Shown here piece by piece: positions 45,546-58,139 of a DNA stretch of 64,000 nucleotides. Each line of letters begins with the position of its first letter. Positions within the stretch are counted from its first letter, which is position 1. The notes under the pieces are model-generated. The model ran no database searches. It had not been told where the DNA came from and saw only the letters and a program-made list of their open reading frames with translations. This stretch comes from Chinchilla lanigera (lineage: Eukaryota; Chordata; Mammalia; Rodentia; Chinchillidae). The position numbers were made by a program, and so were the translations under genes. The stretch spans positions 18,277,149 through 18,341,148 of the forward strand of contig NW_004955417.1 in the NCBI RefSeq assembly GCF_000276665.1. Reading direction: 5' to 3'.

Positions 45546-45764
45546 AAGAAAGGAAATAAAGATCTCTTTTCTTCTTGAGAGATAAACATATACATTCTGG
45601 GATTCATTGTGTCTCTATACCCTGAGAAAATTCTGAGGTAATTTAAAGGTATATATTTATATTTATATATAATATATTTAAATTTGCAAGTGTCAGATGG
45701 GCTGCAATCTTTGCAGTGTAAAATGAAAAACTGTAAGATTTTTGTTAGATATATTCTATTCTTT

Positions 45765-46110
45765 TCATTTTAAAAATTAAAAAAATAACAAAACAACAAT
45801 GAAGAGAAAATGAAAAAACACAAAAACAACAAAAACGGTACATGACCTCAAAACACAATGATAAGAATTAACAGTGGTTGCTACATTACATATTGTTAAC
45901 TTCAACGAAGTTGCTCAGTCCACCAGATATAAGAATGTAAGACTGATCAAACAACCAAAGACAGTAACAAGTAATAAATAAAAACAACATTGGAAATGAT
46001 GCAGAGCTTCACCATACGAGGTGGTAGGAGTTCAACAGTGTTTTCTATACTGCATATTGTTGTTTTCAGATCAGTCATTCTGATTGCCAAATTCAAGTGT
46101 GCTTAAAATT
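45765..46110 (-). repeat. Interspersed repeat X, copy D (most complete)
   Basis: Both units of the family are present in reverse: the 45840-45940 unit matches 8455-8560 (GTTGCTCAGTCCACCAGATA) and the 45945-46105 unit matches 50-220. It begins with A-rich sequence at 45765-45835, the 3' tail side. Confidence 0.6.
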
Positions 46111-48410
46111 TTCTTTTTTCTAGACCTATTCTATTTTAAAGAAGACTCACTAGGGAAGAGAATGTGAACAGAACCCCTATCTCTGCTGATAAATTACATC
46201 ATTTTATCTTTCATATGTCATTGCTCTTGTTCTTCAAATCTATGCAAGGAGAGTTCCTTATCACATGCTCAAAAGAGGCAACCACAGCAGTGATATATAA
46301 TAGAAAACCAAAAATTGCTTTACCAGAAGTGTGCATTTAAATGGAGGTGATGGCAAACAAAACAAGCAATAAAGAGCTTGGTGGTGATGCTATTTATGTC
46401 AGACATAACTTTTGACAGTTCCAGGATATATGTGAATGACATTCTTCAGGCCGTGGGGACCACACACAAACTAGAGACAGAAAAGGGAAAGTAAGATTGT
46501 GTGTACAGAGTGGTTCAGACATTTAACGAGACTTCAAAATATATGATTTATTCCATAAACACATAAAATAAATGACACACATGGATACACATGCTACTGT
46601 AATCTAGTTACCTTAGGACAAGAGAAAAAGGAAGCAGAAATTAATTTGAATCTTGTTTTTATGTGGTGTGTTATCTATTGTTCATGTTAAAAATACTTGG
46701 TGTTTTACTATAAAATAATCCGTATCACCAAGAATGTAAAAAGCTCTGTAGAATAACAGCTGAATAAAACAGTCCAATTTAAAATTCTTAACATTTTCTG
46801 AAGACCATAGAGTTAATATATGTTAAGAGATGGATTGTACTTCTGGCACATATTTCTGATTATGAACAGAGCATAAATTCTCTGCAAAATATTTAAATAA
46901 AAATAGGAAATACTAATTTTTAAGACGTTAGTTAATACATTTATTTGTGTGGTTACATTACTAGCCCATGACAACCATCTTATTAGGTGTGAAATATATG
47001 TCTTTAACTCTATCCATTCATCTACATATATATTTATTATCTTTGCAAACAAGTTTGATATCACAGTACTACTCCTCTTTTTGTGTATGTGGACAGTTAC
47101 ACTCAATATGGTGGAAAGCAACTCCCAAGGAAACAAACACAATGATGCACAGAATGCAAGAGGTAGACTTGGATGTGCTCTTGGGATCATTACCTGTAGA
47201 AGAGAGAGGATACAACCAGGGTTGAGCCAAGGGACAGGTGAGACTATGGCACTGTCCAACACGATCTGATTCCTTCTTGAGACAGTGCTCACTGATAAGG
47301 TCAGGCCTTTATCTGCATCACTGGGGCATTAGATTAATAACTTGGGAAAAGGGTGTGAATGAGAAAAAGCTTTTCAGCTGAGACAACCCTCAGAGAGGTC
47401 TGACAGCTGAGGAATGGAAGCTAGCAGCTCTTGCAACAGCAGGGAAAATAATTCTTTCATTCCTGGAGGCAGATCTGGGTGGCACATCATAGCATAATGG
47501 ACTACATATCACTCAGAAGGCACAAATGTGGAATAAAGTTGATTCCTTACCGAATAGCCACTCCCCACCTTTTTCTGTGCTGATAGAAACTCAATTTAGT
47601 TCAAATTGCTATAGAAGTTTTTCACTTCAGGTAATATCTTTCTACCCATATATCACATATTTAGGAAAAGAATTATGCAAATAAAACCTCCTCCTTTCTA
47701 CTTGGATCCTTAGGCAGAGTTAAGCACTCATTTTAGATAACAAACTCACCACTCTCGTGTTTCTAAAGTAGTGTCAGATATATGGCATCCTTGAGAGAAC
47801 TGGTAGCACAGGGTCCCAAGTTATGTCCTCTACAGCTTCCTTCTGTCCTTTAGTCCTTCTTGGACAAAGCCTGACCGGTCCATGCAGCCTCATTGACCAT
47901 GTCACAGACACCTTCCAAAATCATCCAACTGACAAAAAGTTAGGAAATGCCTCCTCTGGGTCTTCTTGGCAAATTTTTCTTACTTTAAAATCTGTGTCAA
48001 GAGAAGGCTGTCTTCATCCTTAATCCAGACAAGAGTAAGTGAAGATAAATCGCCTAAATACTGCATGGTCATCTAGTGACCATGGCTGAACTGGGGAAAA
48101 ACTGCTGAGAAGCCAGAATGAAAAAGACTGCAGCAGGTCCCTGATAACTTCACCAAGCTTCGAGATTAACTCGTATCGGCTTCTCCCTCCCTACAGGCAC
48201 TGGCACGTGTGAGGTAAATAAGTATCTATTATTTAAAAGCATGTTTTTTTTTTTTTATGTGCGATTAAAAGTGTCTCATCACAATACATAATTGTTTAAG
48301 TGTTTCGGACTAATTTATTTTGGATTATCCCCAAAACTTGTCCATTTTCCACTGTGTCTACTGCCTCTTAAGTAGACTTTCAAGGCAAAATTGATCTAGT
48401 AATGTTTTAC
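46111..48410. other. Unassigned; contains the longest ORF and a splice-like microexon signature
   Basis: The longest ORF of the window (minus, 46813-47292, 159 codons) has no recognisable domain and no gene context. At 48181-48220 a pyrimidine tract plus CAG, 17 nt, and GTAAAT resemble a microexon. The rest is unremarkable. Confidence 0.4.
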
Positions 48411-48424
48411 AAAATGAAATGCAC

Positions 48425-48530
48425 TGGGGCTGGGGATTTAGCTCAGCGGCAAAAGCACCTGCCTGGCAAGCGCAAGGTCGTGAGTTCGGTTCCCGGTACC
48501 GGAGAAAAACCAAAAACCAAAAACCAAAAA
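48425..48530 (+). mobile_element. ID SINE, tagged young subfamily (best reference copy)
   Basis: Complete forward ID: GGGGCTGGGGATTTAGCTCA, A box TAGCTCAGCGG, CACCTGCCTGGCAAGCGCAA, B-box-like GAGTTCGGTTCC, GGTACC, then the tag GGAGAAAAACC and an (AAAACC)n tail. Perfect 14-bp TSD AAAATGAAATGCAC at 48411-48424 and 48531-48544. Derived from a tRNA-like (BC1/ID-type) Pol III transcript. Confidence 0.97.
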
Positions 48531-48829
48531 AAAATGAAATGCACGAAAATTTTTTTTTTTAAAAAGCATTTCATGGATCTCTAGAAGCCAGATAAGCTTT
48601 GTCAGGCTCTTCCATAATACAAACTTTCTCAGAAGCTGACACTGAGCCCAGTCCTCAGTCAGTGGCTCCTTATTGAAGAATCTTTTCCCCACCCCTGAAA
48701 CTTGAAGTCATTGGTTGTCCTTAGTTGCATGGGCCCTAAAGCTCTTCTTTCTACCAGTGAGTGTTTATGTTCTCTTCTTTTCAGGGTACAATAAAAAGTA
48801 GAATTCTTTTTTTAAATCTGAAAAGTTCA

Positions 48830-49160
48830 CTAGTCCGTATTTGCAGTGTATAATACTCACATTCCTTGTGTGGAATTGGCATGTGGACATACACATCCTG
48901 ATTCTTTTCTCACCCTCTTTCCCCTCTGTCCCCTTCCCCTCCCTCCGTCTCTTGATTCCTTTCCCACGTGAAAAAGATCTATTTCACAGTTTCCTGTAAC
49001 CCATCTTTTCTTTTGTTCTTCACCTACAATTTGAGCTTTTCATATACTGGAAATCATATGATGTGTAAGCTCTTGTATCTGCTTTATTTCGCTTAATATT
49101 CTGGACTCAAGGTACATCCATTTTCCTACAAATGACTCAAGTTTATCTTTACTGAGTGTT
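48830..49160 (-). mobile_element. L1 3' UTR remnant
   Basis: The polypyrimidine block CTCACCCTCTTTCCCCTCTG, then CTACAATTTGAGCTTTTCAT, TTTCGCTTAATATTCTGGAC and TACATCCATTTTCCTACAAA. It shares its layout with 5690-5985, indicating the same L1 3' UTR family. Confidence 0.6.
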
Positions 49161-49854
49161 CAAATAGCAACAATAGTAAGAAAAGTAGGTTTGTGCCCAC
49201 TTCTAACATAAGTATGCTGTATTTAAAATTCAAAACAGAAAATGACCAAATCGAGCTGGTTGTGCCTTGTGTATTTCAGATTTAATCATATGTTGAGAAT
49301 GCTCTTCTGTAGATCTTCTTGACACATCCTACCATTATTTTGAATAGTAAGATAAATTATGATAAAAATCATGGATATTGAAATATTCAATTTCTTTTCC
49401 AAATCCTTTTATATCTGTGAGATTTTGCAACCTAATTTATCAAATGAAGTCTACAGATATCATAATTTCTACTGTTTTTCCAAACATAAATTTTATTAAA
49501 TCTGTATTAAGTGATGATATCATTGGCACAGCAATCTTTTTTTCATATATAGGAAATTTTTTTAAAATATACATTGCATTTTAAAAATGTTTTTGAAAGA
49601 AAAAATTAATAGGGTGATCTATGGACACCTTAGTATTTGCAAAAACAATATTTCAGAATACATGTACAAATATTTGTTTTCAATGAAATACATCTCTCAT
49701 TATTGCATTTTAATGAAGAGATTTATATTTTAGCAGATACAAATTTATAGACTGAATCCTATGAACACGAGTTTGGCAGCAGAAAAAATTTTAGTTAAGT
49801 AGCTAATATTATTATTTGTTTTTAAAATAGTTCATGTATTTAATAACTTCATTT
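49161..49854. other. No feature recognised
   Basis: AT-rich unassigned DNA. Confidence 0.45.
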
Positions 49855-49868
49855 AAATTAGAATGTAA

Positions 49869-49953
49869 GGGCTGAGGAGACAGCTCAGTGGCAAAAGTGC
49901 CTGCCTGGCAAGAGCAAGGTCCTGAATTTGATTCCTGGTACCAAGAAAGAAAA
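49869..49953 (+). mobile_element. ID SINE (older form)
   Basis: GGGCTGAGGAGACAGCTCAG, TGCCTGCCTGGCAAGAGCAA, GATTCCTGGTACC and an A-rich tail. TSD AAATTA(G/C)AATGTAA at 49855-49868 and 49954-49967. Confidence 0.93.
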
Positions 49954-49967
49954 AAATTACAATGTAA

Positions 49968-50784
49968 AACAAATAAAAAATCTTAGGTTGACAGCTTAAT
50001 AAAATTTGAATAGCTAAAATAGCTAAAATAAACTAATTTATAGAAAATTCTAAGAGCAATTATCATTATTGTATCACGACTTTTTAATGTGCTAACTTGT
50101 AACATTTCACAATTCAAGACAGTCTTCATATTGTTTTCTATTATTGACTGAAAATATCTTATATTCAATATGATTCATCATTTTCTCCTGTGGAGAAATA
50201 ATGAAATAGATAAACCAAAGGTTACCTACCAGTCATTCATAAGAATTTTTAAAAATTATGTGCTCATTTCTTGAAGATATAAATTATATCTAAATTTCAA
50301 AACAGGAAATGAACAAATATAGTCAGGTTTTTATTATGCTAGATTATATTTAATATTTCAAACAATACAAATAACAGGTTTAACCTTTTAATCTACCTCA
50401 GATATGTAGATTTCTGATAGCTTATAATCATTGCCAATAAGTTATTCTCTGAGAATTAGGTTAGGATTTATTAATTATACAAATTATTTTGAAGCAAATG
50501 CATTTATGGTTCATATCCTTTGTGTCTGTTTCTTAAAAACTGAATGTGAGAGAAGTGTATGGTTGGGCTGAAACACAGCAAAAGTAAAAATACAAAATAA
50601 AATTTTGAAGGATTTAGCTTCTACCTATATTAAAATGATCTCAACCCGGCTAATCTTCAAATGTTAAATACTCTGTCAAAACCTATCAAAATTCATGGAC
50701 AAATGATTTTCAGATTATTGACTAGGAAGAAAGCAGGGAACAGCATCTGCTGAAAGAATGGTAATAAAATTTGCTTCCTGATTG
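49968..50784. other. No feature recognised
   Basis: AT-rich unassigned DNA. Confidence 0.45.
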
Positions 50785-52360
50785 CCCCTAGCTCCCTACC
50801 CTGAGAGAACTTCCACACCACAGAGCAGGGAGAAAAAGAAAATGGAACTTAAACAGAACCTGGTGGACTTACTGAGTAAAGGACAGCTGGAGTTTGCAGG
50901 GCAGAATAGCAGAAAGCAGAGAGCCCACAGACAGAGGGAGCGCAGGAGAACAGTTGAGCTTTGTATTTGAGCCCCTGGCTATCAATGGATAGTAGTTGTA
51001 GTAAGAAGACTTTCTGAGGTGAGGCTTAGGAGAAACCATTGGAATGAGGTAGGCGGCCTACTCCTCAAGGCACGTGGTTCAGAATACTCAGTGTTCCCAC
51101 CAGGCAAGCTGAAAAGACTTAGATGAGCCCCGGGAAAGAGTCTTTGGAGAGATGTTACCTCAGTCATGGGACTAAGTGGGCTCTAGGCTATGCACTAGTT
51201 CTAACCTTGAATGAAAAATGACCCAAAAGCCAAAATGATGAGCCACTTTCAAGTAAGTTAATTACTTATAGCTATGAAGTACACTAATACTTAAAATTAC
51301 TGAAGAAATTTGTGTACTGTGATATGGAAACTTCTCAGTGTGCCACATTTGTTTAAAAATTGTAAAATATTTAATGAAGTAGGATAATGAGAATCATGAG
51401 CAGGAACAACTCAGTAATAGAAATACATAAAAAATATGGGCAATGTGGAAATAAATATGTAGAAGATATGGGCAAGGTGGAAATATATTTAAAATCTCTC
51501 AAAAAATGATATGTGCAGAAATAAAAAATATAGTATATGTACCTGTATGTATAAACCAGCAAATTAAGATTTTTATGAAAATATATGATATATAAAGAGA
51601 ATGGCTTGTAGTATATGGAGGTGTAGTGGGCCCTGCACCAACTTTAAGCAACCTAAAATACATGACATTGGAGTCTAGGAGGAACAGGACAAAGGAATAT
51701 TGTAGAAATCATGGTCAAAAAATTACACATTTGATGAAAACCCCATGTCCAAACACTCAAGAGTTTAACATTTTTTTAAAGAGAGAAATGAGATAAAACA
51801 AATGAATGCAAAGCATAAATCAATTATTGAAATGCAGTGAAAAGAGACAAGGTTAACAACAGGTAGGAAAATAAAAAATACATTATTTAAGGAGGAGCAA
51901 AAATGACAGCAAACATAGCATCAGACACAAAGTAATCCTCAAAACAATCTCTAACATATGGGAGCTGTGGGGCAAAATTGCCAATGAAAAAATACATACC
52001 CAGCAAAAGTATCTCTCATGTATTAATGTGAAGTGGATATTTTCTCTGATAGACATTTTCCATTGACAAAATTTGTCACCTTACATACTATAGAAAATTT
52101 TCAAGGAAGCTGTTTAGTCAGAAGGAAAATAATACTAGATAGAAAATCATTTTCTTTTCAGAGGGATAAAGACTACAGGAAGAGATAGTTCTGTAGATAA
52201 GTGTACAGAATATGTTTAGTTTTCATAACAGATAATGACAAAATAAAATAAAACAAGTATACCAATATGTCATACCTTTTCTGAGATTTATAAAATTATG
52301 TAATAAAATGCAATATTAAAATTCACGGCAAAATGAAGGTATACTACCTTGAAGTTCTCA
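50785..52360 (+). mobile_element. L1/HAL1 5' region and ORF1 remnant
   Basis: Forward order: a moderately GC-rich 5' part (CACACCACAGAGCAGGGAG), ORF1-like words (AATACATGACATTGGAGTCT, GAATATTGTAGAAATCATGG), then CATACCCAGCAAAAGTATCT, TCTGATAGACATTTTCCATT and CAGAAGGAAAATAATACTAG. This is the end of ORF1 in HAL1/L1M elements. No ORF survives. Confidence 0.6.
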
Positions 52361-53500
52361 TGTATATGTTAAACTAAATCATCAAAATATATGTTATATC
52401 AAGTGAAAAAGAAATGAATATCAGGATCAGTTCAATGATAAGTCAGTTTGCTTTGCATGAGTGGAGTTTGACATTTGAAATTAAGCACCTGATTTTTTTG
52501 TGTGTGGGGAAATGTCTAATACAGTACAGAATTTTATATATCCATAATAATCTCATGCAACAAATGTATTTTTACTAAGTGAATAAATATACATGAGAAT
52601 TTCTCCTTTTATTTCTGAATGGCCCACGTTTAAAATCTAACATGTTCCCCACTTCTACCTTCTACTTACAAATCCTTTCATGATTTAGATGAAAGACTTT
52701 TTGTTATTTCCTTTTATGTAGCTAATCTTCATTATTACATTTAAAGATTTACTTTCTAATATATCACTCACATCAAAATCTAATGCTGAAAAATAGGGCT
52801 GCCTTATTTTCTGTCCTTGATACATATTTTCTCCCCTAAAAGTGATGTCTTTATAAAGTACTGCTATAATGAATGACCACCCTCATTCCTTGAGTCTACT
52901 GTGGTTTATTTATTGTCATCTTTCCTCCCATTAGAAATGGGTTTCCTATGACAAATATCAGAAATTGTGAGTGACTATGTTGAAGCTGGTAAATACAGAC
53001 TAAAGCTCAATATCTAAGAATGAAATGGCAAGTGAATAAAATAATGAAGTAAACATGATTTGACTGCAGGCTACCAAAAGGTAGAAGAAATAAATGTAAA
53101 CTCCCCAAAGAAAGAATAGGAAATAATATTCTTGTCTTGGCAAATTATTGACTACAGAAGAATGAATTAAGAAGACATGAGTATGGCTTAAATATATATT
53201 TCCTAAGACATCTACCTGGTATTTTCAAAATATCACAGAAAATGAGAAGAAATTCACTCGTAATTCAGTAGCTTACTGAAATTTATATTGCTAAGCAATT
53301 AACAAAATCTGAGTGACATTCATAGACTCTGACAGTTGAGAAGTAAAACAAAATAAATGAGTTGCTAAGTCATGAACAAACAACAATAGCATCCCAAACT
53401 TGACTGCAATACACACTCAGTTTAACTGAAGACAGGCTGATTTTCTTAGGTATCCAAAGAGAGAGCACACTGACTGACTGCACTTTAACTTTGCCCTATA
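52361..53500. other. No feature recognised
   Basis: About 1.1 kb of AT-rich unassigned DNA upstream of a B1. Confidence 0.45.
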
Positions 53501-53513
53501 AATAAGAGGAGAA

Positions 53514-53678
53514 GCTGGGCATGGTGGTGCACACCTGTAATCCCAGCACTCTGGAGGCTGAGGCAGGAGGATCCTTGTGAGCTCGAGACCAGCCTGGGCT
53601 ACAAAGTGAGCTCAAGGCCAACCTGAACTGCATAGAGAGACCCTGTTTCAAAAAAAATACAAAAAGAGGAAAAAAAGT
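53514..53678 (+). mobile_element. B1 SINE, full length
   Basis: GCTGGGCATGGTGGTGCACA, CCTGTAATCCCAGCACTCTG, GAGGCTGAGGCAGGAGGATC, GAGCTCGAGACCAGCCTGGG, the duplicated block AAGTGAGCTCAAGGCCAACC, and GAGACCCTGTTTC plus an A-rich tail. 7SL-derived, with both Pol III boxes recognisable. Short TSD-like GAGGAGAA near 53506-53513 and 53681-53688. The least decayed B1 here. Confidence 0.96.
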
Positions 53679-53689
53679 GAGAGGAGAAA

Positions 53690-54019
53690 TGTTTCTGACG
53701 AAATACCCCTCTGTAACATGCAGTAAAACTTTGTCGGTTCAAATGTGAAATCAAAGTTGAGAAGTTCTGGCTAGGTTTAAGGTTTTGGTCATACGATCAA
53801 TCACTCTCATCATGGTTCTCATATTTTTTTGCATTTGGATTTTGATTAAGATGAAGCCCAATACTTTTTTCCTTCCTGGAGTACAAACTCCTAGGGAGAT
53901 ATTTTTGATGGATTTTAGTAAAAAATAGAGAATTATAAAATGTCAGGTTCAATTTCTTATTTTTTAAATTACTGTTCTTTGGGGGACAAGTAAGCCTTCA
54001 ATGACCACCTTTGTAACAG
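53690..54019. other. No feature recognised
   Basis: Unassigned DNA between a B1 and an LTR. Confidence 0.45.
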
Positions 54020-54445
54020 GGAACGCAATGGAGGATTTAACTTTGTACATACTAATTGTTACCCTTTGTGTCTGACTGTCCCCCCAACGACTTACGTAGT
54101 CATGGGGAGGCGGGATTTCCGGAGGTGGCTGAATCTAGATTTTGTGATTGGTTCATTGTCTAGTGCTGGGATCGGCAATACGGGTGTTGCACTGGCCCTG
54201 GGGCAGGTAGCCTGCATTCAATATAAGGGAGGGAAAGAGGGTTTCTCCTTCTTTCTTTGCCCTGTTTCTCTTCCTTTTGCTGCCTTCCGTTGTCATGTGC
54301 CCCTCTGCCATGCCACCCTGCCTTGGAGCCAGCTGATTATTAATGAACCCTCTATAAATTGTGAGCTAAATAGAACTTTCCTTCCTTAATTTTACACATT
54401 GGGTATTTTGTCCCAGCAAGGAGAGAAAAGTAACTACAACATTAA
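54020..54445 (+). mobile_element. MaLR-type LTR, relatively CpG-rich
   Basis: LTR plan: GACTTACGTAGTCATGGGG, a CAATATAAGG TATA-like site near 54220, CTCTGCCATGCCACCCTGCC, TAAATTGTGAGCTAAATAGA, TTGGGTATTTTGTCCCAGCA and the end GAGAAAAGTAACTACAAC. It keeps more CpGs than other MaLR LTRs here, suggesting a younger age. A 107-codon ORF on + is LTR-derived. Confidence 0.7.
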
Positions 54446-55719
54446 TTGTTCTGACTGTTACATTTGTAGCAGAGACTGTGGTACAGGAAGTAGGGGAAGG
54501 TGAGAGGGTATGGGAAGGTGTGACTGCTGACATTTATTACAGCCGTTCTGTTGGTGGGTATAGTTATTAACAAAGTTAGCTAACAGTGGAATTCAGGTAA
54601 AGACAACAGGTAAACTTGTTGTCCTAAAAGTGAATTCCTTGACCACTGTGAGTACTAGACACACATTCAGAGGCTGCAAGGTCCAACCAATAAAGGATAC
54701 TTTTAATGTAATAATAATAAGAGTTTTTTTCATATTTAGTGTGCTAATTTTTGCACATCTGTGGCATAAACAGTGGTGGGCACTATTGATAGCTACTTAG
54801 TACAAATCAAAACATTGTCATTTATGCATACTCAAAGTTACTGTATTTAAAATGTCACTCACAAAAAAATTTGTTTACTTATGTTTTGATGAAACAGTAA
54901 AATAATTACTGTTCTCATTCTCATGTCTTGAGCCTTTGGTTAGCATCACTTTAAATACTATCAGTGACAGTAAAATCCTTCTGTTGAGGACAAAAGCATT
55001 TGCATGATGATTTGATTGACCAATTGAATTTGTTGACTTGTTTCATGAAGTGCCACTTCCACTTGAAATAACTGACAAGCTATAGAATCCAGATTCGGGC
55101 CTTCAGCAAACACATTCTCAAAAATGCATGAAGTGAGATTATGAGTTCAAAGAAAAAAAAAAATAAACCTGACTGTTTAGTCCCAGTAATAAAATTTGAA
55201 CTTTCACACTGAAACATTCTAGAAAACATAGCCATAACTAAGAACTGAATAGATTTCAACAGTTATTATGATTCGTGAAGAGATGAATGATATCAATAAT
55301 GTGAATTTTTATATTGTATCATACAATGTACCAGTATTGGGAAGATCTGCAATAGCAGTAATTTAATATTTTCCAAATGACTAATTCATATTAGAGTATT
55401 ATGCGTATGTAAAACATCCATTCAGAAAGCAGAGAAGATCAACAGACTTCAGTATAGGTAAATACTAAGAAATTATGTTTATGGTTTTGATTTCAATTTG
55501 AAACTGTCTTGAAGAAACTATAATGTGTTGAGTTTTGATACAGTATCAAACTGAAATTGTAACCGTTATATTAAATGTTGCCTACCACTTCTTTCGAATG
55601 ATATATCTATGTGAATCCAATTTTTTTCTTATGCTTCAATCAAAAATGTGGAACTTCATATTTAAAGTAGAAACTGATATGAGAATAAACTTCTGTTTTA
55701 TTAAATAACATTTAAATGA
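54446..55719. other. No feature recognised
   Basis: About 1.3 kb of AT-rich unassigned DNA. Confidence 0.45.
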
Positions 55720-56545
55720 ATTTTCTTGGTGAGCATGTGGAGAAAAGGTAACTCATATGTTGTGGGTGGGAATGTAAATCAGTGTATCTGTTCTGGAAAA
55801 GAAGATGGGGTTTCCTCAAAATTTGAAAGTAGAACTACCATGTGACCCAAAAATCCTACATTTGGGTCATTACATGTCACCCAAAAGTAATATATTTTCT
55901 GAGTTTGTAGTTAAAGAAGTTCAAATAAGATGCCTGTAGAATGTCTGTGCCTCCAAGGATGATTGTAGAATTATTTATAGTAGCCAAGGCATGGCAACCA
56001 CCTAAATGTCTCAACAAGAGAATACATAAAAACAGCAGTGCATTCACACAATGGAACAGCATTCAACATTCATCAAAGGGAAACCCGACACTCAGAAAAA
56101 CATGAGTGGATCTGGATAACAATATTCTAAGCAGAATTAAGTCAGACAGAGGTGAAAATTGCTGCCTGATCTGACATATATGTAAAATCTAAAAAAGAAT
56201 GAGTAGGGAAATAAAGAATGAAATTGATGAAGTACCAGGGAAAGGAAATGGGAAAATGTAGGTCAAAAGGTAGAAAATAGTAGTTATATAGAATGAGTAA
56301 AGGTAGAAATTTAATGTTCAGCATAAGGACTGTAGTTAATACTATTATATTGTGTACTAGAAATACATTAAGAGAGTAGATGCTAGGTGCACTTATAAAA
56401 CATTAAAAAGAGTAATGATAAAGATTAATAAGAGATCAGTTAATTCTATTCACTTATTCACTGTAGTAATCAGTTTCTGTAGATGTCACAACATCATGTT
56501 TTATAACTCCAATGTGTACAATAAAAATGATATTATTATAAAAAT
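55720..56545 (+). mobile_element. L1 ORF2 C-terminus and 3' UTR
   Basis: Forward L1 end: GAGCATGTGGAGAAAAGGTA, ATGTTGTGGGTGGGAATGTA, TAGAACTACCATGTGACCCA, TTTATAGTAGCCAAGGCATG, CACAATGGAACAGCATTCAA, then 3' UTR words AGGACTGTAGTTAATACTAT and TTGTGTACTAGAAATACATT, ending near the A/T-rich 56540. It is continuous, so the colinear 3' end of an L1 is well preserved, but the frame is broken. Confidence 0.85.
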
Positions 56546-57329
56546 ATATGTGAATGTTATTTTTCTAAATAATGTATGGTTTTAGAATGTGTGTGTTATT
56601 TTTATAAAAATCATTATTTAATATGGAAAAGGTTTTTTTTAAATTAACATGCCTATATAAATTTTATCAGTTTTAATTTCTCATTTTGAATATCCTTATA
56701 AATAAATAATAATACATAGAACCTATAAGAAAATTTATTTGGGTTTTTCCAGATTTTAAGAGGGTAAATAAATGCTGAGACTACAAACATTTGTGGTATT
56801 AATGATTAATTTTTCTACTCCTATGGAAAAAAAAAACCCACATTCTCCAGAACACACCCAACTGAAGAAAAATATTGAACAAAATTTCATGTCTTCTGTT
56901 GAATTTTCTCTTATGCTAATGACAATTGTTTCTGAAAAGTTCTATTCATGAAATATAATGATTATTCTGACAAGTACACAGAATTTTTATGAAATGTGAT
57001 AGTAACATAGAATTTTTAGGTTTTCATTTCTTGGTTACATTCTAATGATAGTGAATATATACTAAACCCTAGAAATAGGGATGGTATTACATTGTTTATA
57101 TTCTTTATTCTATCTATAGTAGGATGTTTTGTCATCTTCAAAATCTTTCTGGTTGGGGCCAGACAGTCCCTCCATGTGTTAGGCAATTTTCAAAGACACT
57201 GGAATTTTTTCTAGGAGTATGTCTTTGATATGCCCAAACCAGTCAATTCAGAGACATGCCTCCTTTTTGCCATGAATAAATTCTAAGAGACAATATTTTT
57301 TCCTCCATCATCTAAGTGCTGGGCCCTAG
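56546..57329. other. No feature recognised
   Basis: AT-rich unassigned DNA. Confidence 0.45.
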
Positions 57330-57630
57330 CACTGAGGGCCACTCCTACAGAGACCATTGCAGTTATCCAAACCAGCCCACCCCAAACTCTTCACAGTGAT
57401 CTGCCTTTCCTACAGACTCCACTGCAGGCAGTGGCCTAGCCTCAGCTCTCAACCCTACCTCCTAACACCAGTGCTTCCTGAGCAAAACTCACTAACACTG
57501 CTGTTTCCCTGTGGCCTGCCCGCGGTGTTCTGTCTCCTGTTTTTAGGAGCTGTGACTATAAAATAAATGCTTTGTTTTTCTGAATCTCTCGTTTCTCCTT
57601 TTATGGCTCTACCTGATTGATCATCAAATA
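57330..57630 (+). mobile_element. Probable ERV LTR (ERV1-like)
   Basis: A GC-richer segment followed by CTGTGACTATAAAATAAATG (AATAAA at 57562), then a T-rich U5-like stretch (TCTCGTTTCTCCTTTTATGG). This fits the R-U5 arrangement of class I LTRs. The 5' boundary and family are uncertain. Confidence 0.45.
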
Positions 57631-58139
57631 AAAGAACAGAGAACAAGTAAATATATTTCGAATTGCTTTTAAAATTGAATTACTGCTTCTAAAAATTGTG
57701 CCAGATGTATTATACCTATTCCTCTCCCAAAATCAAACTAAAATTCCTGAGCATTATATATAGAACACTCAGAAAAAAGGCCCTGAAAGAGGCAGAAAGG
57801 GAGAAAGGCCTATGTAGGGTTCTCAATAAACAAGAAATTTCTCAGTGGTGGGTCCCCTGCAGTTTCTTAGTTTCCAGTATATCCCCAAGCCTACAACTTA
57901 AACATCCAAACAGTTTCAGACAAAGAAAGTCTAGACAAAAGCATATTTTCTTAAAGCAAATGACTTATAAGAGACTAGCTAGTCAGGCAATACATTTTTT
58001 ATTCAATAACAACTCTATTTTTGTCATAGACTCCAGAAAAACCTAAGGCCCTATTCCCATTCACATGAACTAATACTGAGTAAGGGGCCTAGATTTTCAC
58101 TTTTGAGAGAACAATGGGCATCTCAACATCTCAAAGAAA
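57631..58139. other. No feature recognised
   Basis: About 500 bp of unassigned DNA. A 116-codon forward ORF (57696-58046) has no recognisable features. Confidence 0.4.

Noticed and set aside
46813..47292. Longest ORF, minus strand, 159 codons
   Set aside because: No recognisable domain, hydrophobic and low-complexity stretches only, no promoter, splice or homology evidence. Its length is possible by chance in 64 kb read in six frames.
48425..48500. tRNA gene
   Set aside because: The A and B box match reflects the tRNA origin of the ID SINE. No cloverleaf with an anticodon stem, and A-tail plus TSDs show retrotransposition.
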